From contig NW_019775746.1 in assembly GCF_001039355.2 (NCBI RefSeq), positions 660,710 to 724,709 on the forward strand: a stretch of DNA of 64,000 nt, given 5' to 3'. Position numbers and translations under genes: made by a program. Of this stretch, positions 1 to 10,807 are shown in pieces. Source of the stretch: Lingula anatina. Lineage: Eukaryota; Brachiopoda; Lingulata; Lingulida; Lingulidae. How positions within the stretch are numbered: the stretch's first letter is position 1; each line of letters opens with the position of its first letter. A model generated the notes under the pieces. It was not told where the DNA came from. It worked only from the letters and a program-made list of their open reading frames with translations, and searched no databases.

Positions 1-3000
1 ATGCTGTTACGAATGGACATCACCCTGTGGAAAAAAGGGAGAGGAGCTAACGTAAATGAATGAATCAATGAATGGAGAGTGCAAAAGAGAAAATAAAAGT
101 TAAATAAATGTTTGGGTTTAAATAAATGAGTTTAAGGACAAATAGATAAACAAACTTCAAACGTGAAAACAAAACTAAGTCTGTCTGTTATCCGTCCTTA
201 CCAAGCTGGCCATATGAGGCAGATAGAGACCAGCAGCATGAGTCCTTTAAATGTGAAGAATGCAATGGTCCAGCCCATTGTGCCGTATGAAGTGCACTGG
301 AACAGCACTGGGATGACCACAAGGCCCTCAGCTTCATTGGTCTGTAATACAGAAAGCATGTGAATTTTATTTTTAGGGATGTAAATTAGAATAAATTAGA
401 CACAAGATCATGATGGTTGACTGGTCTGAGTTCGACTGCTTGCGACAAAAGTCTGGACATATCTTATATTCCTTAGCCCACCATCAGCAGCACGGTAGCA
501 ATGGTGTAGATCAAAGTGAAAACGCTGATGACGGCTATGAAATTAGATAAGCATTTCTACTCTTCATGAACTGATAATAGAAAACCTTCATCTAAGCTTA
601 CCACAGGCGCCAGTTCAACTCTAAACACAAGCAGTGGATCTGTCAGTTGCCAGAGAAGCAGCAGCAGGAGGTCGATACACAGCATAATGGCTACAGCAGT
701 CAGCAGACGAAGCTCAGCCTTAATACCCTGGAATACAGATAATATCTGGAAATGAGGCATCCGTATGCGACAAGGTTTATCAACACAACTGCCGAAAACC
801 AGATTGATTTATAATGTGATACATAAATTGATACATAAAATGCAAGAAAGCAACTATTGTCTATGATAGTAATATGTTTGTAATATGAAGAAAGTCCTTA
901 TTTACATCCTTATTCTAAATTGTCTATATTTTGAAGATACGTTCTAGTAGCTCTATGATTAATATACTCTTTGTAAAAGAGAGAAATAGAAATCTTTCGT
1001 TTGTATGCTATTTTATAACAGTTCTTACCATCAGAACATCCAAATACCAGGGAAACAATTCTCCTTGCACTTACCCATTCTACGTTATTCCTATAAAACC
1101 TGAAGATACCCCACATCTTCACCAGCATAGTACCATAGCATAGAGTAAAGCCCAGGATGAACAACCACGTGGATCCCTGGCACGTGCTCTGTGCGTTACT
1201 CGATGACGTAGCGTCAAATCCAGCCAATAGGATGCTGATATCTATCAGTATACAGCCAATAGCGATTGTTATGTTCATCACTGGCCAAGAATTCTGGATA
1301 AGTCTGTAAATGGAAAATTGCTGTAACATTTCGGGCATTTATCACTGTTCTTAAGACGGGTTGATCACATTTTAACTCATCCCCTTCTTGACACCCTTAA
1401 CCCGACTGCATTGTAACCTTAGACGTCTATGCCGTACAACGACGATTAATTAAGGAAAGGGGGGCACAATCAAGACTAAACAATGCTTTCCTCGCTTTAC
1501 AAGGTGCATTTAAAGCGTTTACAAGGACAATTTCACTTCCATATGAAGGAAAAGGGGACAAAAGTGTTTCGGTAATCTTGTTTTGTTTTTATTATATTCC
1601 TACCGTGGAGCAAAAAAGTGTACATACGAAGTTTATAAAGAGGGGCGTGGTCCAATGCGATCTCCCCCCCCCCCCCAAATCTGCCATATTACCATTGTAT
1701 CCACTAGGATCAAATTATATGTCGATATTTATGGTCTTTCAATTAAATAAAGCATCATGACATAATAGGAATTCTATTTGGACAAATATCTTACTTGGTT
1801 TTCCACTTGAAGATAGTGAACAGGATCAGCAAGATGGCGCCTACAATGGCCACCGCTGCCACCACGCAGTACGTGAGCCGTATAATCTCAGAGATTAGGC
1901 GTGATTCGTACACCTGTCTGTATCCGGCCAGAGGAGCTTTTCCACCTAAATATACCGATATAAAAGGCATTTTTTTAGAATAAAATATATTATTTTATAT
2001 GCCACTGTACATGTAGTTGGTGCGACATTGTGTTAAACGTGATGGAGTTAAATGTGATAGTTTTGAAGTTGGAACTTAATTAGCTGACAATAACACAAGC
2101 AGTGAGAATCATCAAAGATAAGAAATGTTACGTTCGAAAATCGACAATACAGGTTAATACCGTTTATGTAAAATATAAATCTTATAAACCAAAATTATGT
2201 CCGTATAAGACAAAATAATGTGATGGTTATAATGTTACCTGTCTCTCTCCATATCTGATTGGCTGCCACAGACCACGTGATGTCTTGCGTTTTCTGATCA
2301 TAAATACCAATAGCTTTTGCCGAGCCATCTTAAAATGAAAAAAAAGTATTTGTTCAACATATTTCAAGATTGATTTATTTCTGTGTATATTAAACATAAT
2401 AAATGTAGCGTTTCGCAATAATTGCAACATTTACTCATATCCAAAGCTTCGAAATCATGTCTCTGACTTTGCACACTGGGTTGCAGACTAAGGACGACTA
2501 CTTACTAAATATCTGTTCTATCGCTATGACACTGAGACGGTTCCCTTCTTTGGAAAATGATACGGGACCCTAAAACAACAAGTGTTCTCAAATTAAATGA
2601 GATAAAATTAGACGTAAAACGAGATAACTTTATGATGAATCTTTTGCAATCACATCGACAATACTTCTCAAGAAACGTCTAAGTGTTGATTGTACGTGCT
2701 TAAAAAGAATCTAAATTTGAAATATAAATCATACAGACTGTACTGTCGCAACTAAGGCAATCTAATACAACTATGGCTTCACAACAACAGCATACCACAT
2801 CCCTACTCTCAAACGGCGTACTTACAGATGCCCCGAAGAACTCTAGCTTCATCAGTTCCTGATTGAGAATTTCTGTGACGTAATCCAGATCTTCATAGGT
2901 GAAATTTTCCAACACACTCTTTGGAATTCTGTCCAGAGAGCCGTTTATAGCGAGGGCAGCGGCCCACACGGCATCATAAGCGACTTGGAAGTAGAGCGGC

Positions 3001-6000
3001 TTGATGTAGGGGTACTGGGCCCATGACTGCTCCTGCATCTCTTGCCAAATGCGATGGGGGTCCTGAAAAGGTCACATTGTTGATAAAATTAGCTTGAACA
3101 TCTAGCATATAACTGTTCCTATAAGCATGCACATTACTGGTATAACAATTATCAAGACACACCGTAGGCAACGTCAATGTAGGGAAGCTACTAGCATGCT
3201 TACCCGTCCTGAAATCGCCATATGGAACTGTTGCTCTAGCTCGTAGGCCTCAAATGCATCCATTCTGAAGGTCTGGAAGGAAGACTCCATGGCGGTAACG
3301 ATCTCGTCCACGGTACAGCGGGTAAAGTTGAGGGCGCTCAGCTCCATGGAGTGCGACCAGTAATTACGAACCTCTTGTATGGCTGATATCCACACGTAGT
3401 CCTTGCCGTACAGTCCGTGTTTATAAGCCTGGGATTAAATACAACATGATAAATAAGGTATAATATCATTGGTGCGGATCCAGATAGATTTCTGACAGTC
3501 TTCCAGATAATCTTTGTTGAAGCATCCTCCGTCTTCCGACAGATAAAATTAGATGCCCGTCAATGCTAAATAAAGAATTGTGACCATCATCCGGAAGACC
3601 CAGAAAACGGCTTCCGTCCGTCCCTGAATATGATAATAATCCATTACTGTTCTATTACATTTTACAGTGGCTTTGGTCTTCTTCTGGGAAAGTATTTTCA
3701 TAATCGATTTGCATGTGCGTTGTATAATATTAACGTTTGAAATAAAAACAAAAACGGTGTGCGCTCTCAGAATATGCCTGATTATATTACCTGGCAGAAA
3801 ACTTCCACCATTTCTATACCGTCAGCCGAGGAGTGGTGCAAGATAATTTTGGCCCCGGATTCCTGAAACACAAATAAAGACATCAGTGACAATACTAATG
3901 TTTATTAAGTCAGATAAATACAAATAATTAAATTAAGAAGAAATACGCCATGTGGATAACTTCCGTGAACACAAGGTGATCCAAACTAACTATTGCCTCC
4001 TCATGTCTGGACAATAAAAAGACAATAACTGTCAATGAGCGTCATTCTCATACAGAATGAAATAGAAATTGTAGGTAATTGAAACAGCATTGGGCATTTA
4101 ATTACCTTGAGTTTCGCCATTTGTTTGTCGATGTCGTTTGCCTTGAAGAACAGCGACTGTACGACGTCGATGTTTTCTTCTCGAAGTTGCGTCTCCAACT
4201 GGGAACCAATCTGGATCCAATGGATATTAAACATTAACTCTTTGATATACATGGTATACCGTATACAATGTTCAATGCAAGAAAAAGGAGAACCAGAGTC
4301 AAACAATGTTTAATAAATACAGACTGGCTGAAAAATGTGTTAGTTGTGATCGGGAATGCAGCTGCGTTTTAGCGGCTGATAGGGGTGCAAGAAGTTATTT
4401 TTCTTTCATAAGAAACATGTAGTTTGTCAGCCAATCATACTATATTATAAGTTGCCCGTGTACTGTAGAAACCTGAGGACAGACAATAAGAAAGTGCATA
4501 TTCTGCACCAGGCACTTTTATGACTAATCTCACCTTCTTAAATGGTCCATAGTCAGCATTAAAGAGAGCCACTCTGTCCCACCCAAAGTGCTTGATCAAG
4601 TCCACTTCCATTGTAGTGGTGTCGGCCAAGTCGCCTATGGTCCGGTANTGTAGAAACCTGAGGACAGATAATAAGAAAGTGCATGTTCTGCACCAGGCAC
4701 TTTTATGACTAATCTCACCTTCTTAAATGGTCCATAGTCAGCATTAAAGAGAGCCACTCTGTCCCACCCAAAGTGCTTGATCAAGTCCACTTCCATTGTA
4801 GTGGTGTCGGCCAAGTCGCCTATGGTCCGGTAAAAGTAGGGAAAGCGTTCCCTCTCGGACAGCACGGGAGAGGCACTACCTGTAGCTATCTGGAACGTGA
4901 TAGTAGCAAGGGTCGATTGCAATTAACAGAAGAGGGATTTTAGGTAGTTTGAAATTAAGGCAATTTTCGCGTTTGTAGTGAGAGATTTTCCATGACAAAC
5001 ACATTACATTTACTGAAGAGAAAAGGTTGACTACATAAGGTTATTTTATCCGTGTTTTTTTGTAAACAAACTATGTTGCATAAGCTATATCCTGATGATT
5101 ATCTTTTATTTGACTTGTTCGTGGTAAAGAAGTGACCCGCTTCCAACTTTATTAATTCGCCGTGCAAGCACCCCTACAATTTATGTCTAACCCGTATAAT
5201 TTAAGCGTCCACTTTCTTTTCTATAAAATCACCCGCTAACATTAAACCTCCCTTTAATATGGGACTAATCTATTCCATCTCAGTCTTTGACTCACCTGTA
5301 TCATTTTTAACGTCCCAGTTATTTCAGCAGTTACTTCTGTCTCCGTCCAGCTTCCCTCGTGGAGAAGCATCATGACAGGGGGATCCGCAACTGATGTCAT
5401 CAGCTCGTGAAGTTGATCGACAGCCACACCCACGTGATACAGTAACATGTCGTATGTGATCTGAAAATATACGAAAAACACGTGGTCTGACTATTTTTTT
5501 TCTGAATGAAAATATTGAATATGCATGGAAATTCATGTACTTGATACCTGAGAGCCAAAATACTGTTATCACAAATATTTGTTGTAAAGTTGGTAGGGTA
5601 ACTGTTTTAATTAGACATAAGGGGAGGGGGTTAAGTTCGAACGAATCGCTCTTTCGGTCATAAAAGGCACGTCTAAATCGAAATTTGATCCAGGTTTAGT
5701 GACATTTCACAACTTTGATCCACAAAGGCGTGCAAAGATCTGCATTTCCAGAAAAAACCTTCTTCAATATTACTGACTACGGCCCGTCAGGTGACAATCT
5801 ATGAAGGAGAAATGACGTTACAGTTGTTTGTTTACAATATTTTTTATACATTTATGTTTTTTAGGAATGCAAATTTGGATTACGAATCTGAAGCTCGTTT
5901 TTTCAGCGTCGGTCCTTGCAGCTTTTTCCGTGTTCTTTTTTTATTTATTCAAGCCAAATACCTTGTCAAACGAATGGGTATTAGAAGATTTTACCTGCGG

Positions 6001-9000
6001 TGTAGCTTTGTGTGTATCTTAATTATATTTGCTTTTAAATTTCCTGAAGTCATCCCGTCCCGTTATACCAATTAGTATAAATCAAGTTTATTTGCCCCGT
6101 TGACGTGTAGGAGAACATCGGTATTAGTATGTGGTGAGTAGTGAAAAGTGAGATACTCTGTAGCAGCACAAAAAAAGAAAGAACTATGCCCAAATTTAAA
6201 AATGCATAGTCACTTTCTTGGGGATCTTTGGACCAATAATTGGTATTGGCTATATGACCCGTTATTTAGTCTTCATGGATGCTGACCCAAAATGTGTCAA
6301 TATTTGTCTGAAATGAAATGTATTATGAAATAAATATAAAGCTAGGATTTTACACCATAAGTACTTTCATTAAGTTGAGTACTATAGATTTATTCTCTTT
6401 TGAAGAAGACCAAAACTGAAATAAAAACCAACTTTCGATGTTTAATTTTTAGGTGAATCTGCCGGTAGATTTAATGGTCGAGCAATTCTGGAGAACTTCG
6501 TGGAATCCACGTAGTTTCATGAACATAGTCGACAATTGGATAAGAAAACGTTTTTATCGACAATATTAGCTAATATTTTTTTCTACATAAGCAAATTTTC
6601 ATCTAGGTTATAGTTATCAGTATTTTAAAGGTATTGCTATCTGTATCACCTTGGTCAGTGTGTGTTCTGGAGGGGTAGATCAAAATAACGTGGGTTAAAA
6701 CACGTGATGTCTTACGACACGTGATACATAGGACGTCTACACGTGACACATAGGACGTTATTCAGATATACCCGTGTCACCATGACCCGCCTAAAGCTAA
6801 ATCGTCGCTCTGCCATATTTTTAATATATTGGTATGGTTTGAAGAGCGTGTGAATCAACCAAAAAAAAATCATGTATCGGCCTGTATTATTACAATCAAA
6901 AATATAATAATTTTGCCACTGCACAGGGCGCTTTATTATCTGACATGAACATGTATCGTGTATATCAAAGTTTTCTGATATGCATCTCCAGTAACTCAGA
7001 CATATATTTCTATTTCAAAGCCATAATTCAAATGCTTGGCAGCCTATAACTTGAAATATATGCATCTTGCAGAATGCAAGTATTAATCTGTTTATATTCA
7101 TGTATTTATTCGTATGTCTGTATACTAGTATTTTCTATAATCTTTGCCTGAGGATACATGAATTGGTACGTGCTAGTGTTATAGTGTTAACAGAAACCTT
7201 ACACTGATATATATTGACATGATCTATGACTTAAGTGTCCCTATACGGTTGCAAGACATACGTTTCCTCAGCTACACGTGATAAGACAGTATGGTATTGT
7301 TGCAAACAGCCTGTTCTTAACCCCAGTTCGTATTGTTTACACGTGTGTTCTACAGTGCGGTATCGGATGTGCCTAAAGTTTGTCTCAGGCGTACATGTAT
7401 TGTTTAGGCAGATGCGCTAAGCGGTCTTTGTGTTCTTTGTGTTAGTCATTTAGATAACAAAGCTTACTAAGTGTTTTCATGTTGAATAAAACGCTGCTAT
7501 GCCTTTTTCTCCTAAACTATATGTTCAAACATTAGGCACAACAGTGACAATGCTTTGGGAATCAGTTTAATCAGAAAGACTAGGTACATGTTATAGCCAG
7601 ATGTTTTACGATGCGAATTATAGGTGTCTGTATTAATTAAGGCCATCAAAAGAGTAAAGACGTGACTTTCGGAATAATTTTCGGAATTCTAATTTGGAGT
7701 TCAGGGTTGTTTCCCCGACGTCGCTGTTTGATGCACACACCATGCTATTATCCTAGAGCAATATATCTTAGTTTAATCAGGTTTCGTGACTGTCACTATA
7801 ACAATCTGAAAAATCTTGACAAACATATTCTTATCTCTCACGCATACACCATCAGCGTGCGAAACTATACATCTCCATCTGCCATCCGCTAAAATAGTAC
7901 ATGCGACTTCCGTAACGGGAAGTGGTAGTTCCCACATATAGGACCTAAAATCCTAGGTCACATGTAGGACTTGCACAGCGTTTCGTGCTGACGAAAATGC
8001 TTGTAACGGAAAGGTGGGGGCACTTCTTGACGGCCTTCTATATTTCGATGGAAATTTTTTACCGCCTGTCGTACTTGGACATGTTCTCATCTAGACGCTT
8101 CATGAAGGACAGACGAAGACACTAGGGCCCCGTATCTCGAAAGCATCGCGCATTGCGAACGTGCGCAAGCGTCTCGATTCCATAACTCGCCCATACTCGC
8201 CCCATATAATACATTGTACTGTAGCCTCTATGTGATATCGCTATTCGCAATACTCGATGCTTTCGAGATATGGGGCCCAGATAGACCGTGAGAAAGGACA
8301 GGTATAAGGAGAGATCCAAAATAATATTTTTCAAAAAGGTCTAAAAGACAAGTGCCCCATGCCTCCCCCTCCCCTCCACAGCCCACCGTCCTGACATTGG
8401 GCTATGAATACGCCACAAGTCCACAATACTTTTTACGGATATACCAGCACATGCCTTGACTGGGCTCCCATATCTCGATCGATCTAAAAGGATCGATCTT
8501 TCTTCGAGGGGTTTCTCGCTAAATTGCTTTTAGCTTAAGCGGCTTAGATGTCGTGCACGCCTACTGAAGCTGCGAAACGAAAATTAATTACCCCTAGCAG
8601 CCTCAGTAGGCGTGACAGTCATCTAAGCCTCTTAAGTTGATTGTAACTTAGCGAGAATGCCTTCGGATCCACAGTTAGTACGATAGGGTATGGGAATGGT
8701 CCCTTCACTGCCCCCCCTCCCCCCCNNNNNNNNNNNNNNNNNNNNNNNNNNNNNNNNNNNNNNNNNNNNNNNNNNNNNNNNNNNNNNNNNNNNNNNNNNN
8801 NNNNNNNNNNNNNNNNNNNNNNNNNNNNNNNNNNNNNNNNNNNNNNNNNNNNNNNNNNNNNNNNNNNNNNNNNNNNNNNNNNNNNNCCCCCCCACCCCAC
8901 CACACACACACACACACACACACAGATCATCAAAACAGAATCAAAGTAAAGCGAATGAAATATCGGCTGGTATAAATATATTTTCCTTAATTAACAGTTA

Positions 9001-10807
9001 TATTTTACATAAAAAGTCAGTACCAGATCGTTTCATCAAGCTTTAAATGTCTTTCCACGGTAGATACATGTACAATATATGGGCATTTGGTCATTCTTTT
9101 TTTTTTCAATTTATTGACGGGTTGTAATTGTCAACAGTGGATAATCTAACACACCCATGTGCACTGTTGACTCAACAGGATATGCAAATCACATGCCACT
9201 TATCAATGATTAGATGTCAATTACGCCTGGGTAGGCGGAGCTGGGGAGACCGTAAGTGACCCATGGTATGTGAAACTAGGTCCCGAGCTGTGCTTCCTTG
9301 GTCCCAGTGCTCTTTATTTAAAAGTTCTTAATTTTACGTCAAACACGTATTTTCTAATCTAACTAAGTTTATCAATTAATTATTTTGAAAACAAGTTGCA
9401 AGAACAGGTACGAACAGATAACATATAAGTACTGTTTTTACCGATATTACACAGGATTTCACAGGAAATCTTGCTCATCTGAATATCGTTTGAAATCAAC
9501 TTCATACGACAGTTACACGGCAGATTATCACGATCCCGGAGATAGCTGTTCCTCTGGAAGTTGATAACCCTGCTACGGCCCCCCTGAACTGCGTGGGTAC
9601 CACGCACCCTCAGACACAGAACATGGAGGGCAGGTTTTATATCTTTGATCAGTATTTAAAAGATGTAGAGCTTTAATCGCGTTTTAGATCGAGATTTAAG
9701 GAGGTTAGTCACCAGATGCTAACGGTACCATAGGTAATGCTGAGTATGTTAAGTAGGCCTAAATGTTTATAAGTAAAATTATTAGAGGCTCATTTTCGCA
9801 GGTAAACTAATTTTTTATAACTCTGGCAACGCAGTTTTATCTTGCTTTCTTATATAAACATTAACTGCAAGTTGTTTTTATGTATTTGTACTTTGGCATA
9901 CGCCTTTCAGTAACCAAATGTGTGATGCATTCGTGTCCATACCCTGTGCTTCTAAAAGTAATTAAATCATAGGTACACAGGGGCGGATTCAGAGATATTT
10001 TTTGACAGTCTTCCAAATTATCTTTGTTGATCCGTTCCTCATTTTTGACCGTCTTCCGACAGAAAAAATTGGATACCCATCAATGTAAACTTGAAAATCT
10101 GACCGTCTTCAGGAAGACCCAGAAGACGCCCTAAATCCGCCCCTGGTACATGTCTGTTTTAATACGCATGCAATCTGCAATCAGTATTTTGTCACCGTGT
10201 GCGTCCTGTGGTATAATATATCCTAGGGCCTACATGTAGGTGCCGATTGAAGTTGTTCCTCTTGTTTTTTACCATAACACTTTGATCAGTGTTATTTTGC
10301 ATATGCCAAAATGTATAATATCGATTGTAACAATAATAGCCTACAAGTAGACGCATGTGCGGTTATAACACTGTATACATGTACCGGTACAATATTATTA
10401 CAGTTTATACATATATAATTATTCCACCATTCCAGTTTACACTATTTATAAAGTATAGTATTTTATCCCACGATCTGAAAAATTACGTATCAAAATATAT
10501 GTAAAAGTATCAATTAATATGTATCAAAGTGTATCATTAACTATAACTGATTAGTTCCACCTACCGTCGTATTCTTCATGATCATCTTCAAGGTATAGCC
10601 GGGCAGCATGCTAGGGTTCTCGTTAATGTGTTCCATGGCCATCAGGGCCGGACCATGCATCAGTCCATAGTGACCAGCGTCCAGGGGCATTAAGCCTCCC
10701 AAGTAGATGTCCGTTGTCGCACAGACGACGAGAAAGGAGAGAAAAAGACAGCTGGACAGCCATGTTGCTTTAACGTTAGACATTCTGTTTGGTTTAAAGT
10801 TCCACAT
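1..10807 (-). CDS. GABA-B-type metabotropic receptor, 5' part (partial, runs off left edge)
   Basis: Class C GPCR of the GABA-B family; such receptors sit in the plasma membrane and signal through Gi/o. Exons read by splice sites and frame: 10565-10807, 5296-5460, 4719-4889, 4106-4210, 3791-3862, 3204-3428, 2826-3062, 2506-2569, 2239-2328, 1795-1945, 1075-1303, 602-727, 202-341 and 1-24; all phases agree. Exon 1 gives a signal peptide (start at 10807, or at the in-frame Met at 10783) followed by DIYLGGL and a PALMAMEHIN motif, as at the start of GABA-B Venus-flytrap domains. Later landmarks are FGWDRVALFNADYG, AYKHGLYGKDYVW, GPVSFSKEGN and GSAKAIGIYD. TM1 is in exon 10, TM2-3 in exon 11, TM4 in exon 12, and ECL2 (with Cys) plus TM5 in exon 13. 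The lobe-1 disulfide Cys expected after the first beta-alpha unit is not visible. Subunit type (R1, R2 or invertebrate-specific) is unresolved. Confidence 0.88.
3469..3626. mobile_element. hAT-like MITE, diverged copy (GABA-B receptor intron)
   Basis: This segment is similar over its length to the element at 9978-10145. Shared blocks include GACAGTCTTCCA, ATCTTTGTTGA, GTCTTCCGACAGA and GGAAGACCCAGAA. The ends (GGTGCGGATCCAG and CCGTCCCTG) are mutated versions of the CAGGGGCGGATT terminal repeat of the better copy. Confidence 0.6.
4534..4647 (-). other. Truncated duplicate of GABA-B receptor exon 3 (assembly overlap)
   Basis: This stretch repeats the 3' part of the exon at 4719-4889, including the LIKHFGWDRVALFNADYG segment and its donor site. 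The repeat is exactly 184 bp on each side of the lone N at 4648 (4464-4647 and 4649-4832). The left contig ends at the same base where the right copy passes into unique sequence, and the right contig starts where the left copy does. It should be left out of the gene model. Confidence 0.85.
8125..8278. mobile_element. 154-bp palindromic MITE with GGGCCCC ends
   Basis: The left arm starts GGGCCCCGTATCTCGAAAGC and the right arm is its inverse, ending in TTTCGAGATATGGGGCCC. Pairing extends about 35 bp with few mismatches, through CATCG and ATTGCGAA. No ORF is present. The length, terminal inversion and lack of coding fit a MITE; the superfamily is not recognised. Confidence 0.65.
8467..8695. mobile_element. 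Palindromic MITE, family copy 1
   Basis: About 229 bp that folds back on itself: GCTAAATTGCTTTTAGCTTAAG near the left pairs with CTTAAGTTGATTGTAACTTAGC on the right, and a central CGCCTACTGA pairs with TCAGTAGGCG. It shares order and sequence of these blocks with the element at 17237-17461, so the two are dispersed copies of one family. Confidence 0.65.
8726..8886. other. Assembly gap, 161 N
   Basis: A run of 161 N flanked by poly-C on the left and by poly-C passing into CCACCCCACC and (CA)n on the right. It lies in the first GABA-B receptor intron. The gap length may be nominal. Confidence 0.95.
9978..10145. mobile_element. hAT-like MITE with CAGGGGCGGATT terminal inverted repeats
   Basis: The element begins CAGGGGCGGATTCAG and ends AATCCGCCCCTG, a perfect 12-bp terminal inverted repeat of the CAGNGGCGGAT type known from hAT transposons. 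It is flanked on both sides by GTACA, a possible target-site duplication (hAT elements usually make 5-8 bp). It has no coding capacity, so it would be non-autonomous. It lies in the large first intron of the GABA-B receptor gene. Confidence 0.72.

Larger units (their letters stand above)
5461..10564. other. Large first intron of the GABA-B receptor gene
   Basis: About 5.1 kb between the exons at 10565-10807 and 5296-5460, bounded by GTAGGT and TTTCAG on the minus strand. It holds three MITE-like palindromes, an E-box-rich direct repeat near 6715-6760 and the assembly gap. Otherwise it is AT-rich with only short, featureless open frames. No other gene is seen here. Confidence 0.75.

Noticed and set aside
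8619-9046. Open frames spanning the N gap
   Set aside because: Most of the frame is N; the flanks are poly-C and (CA)n.
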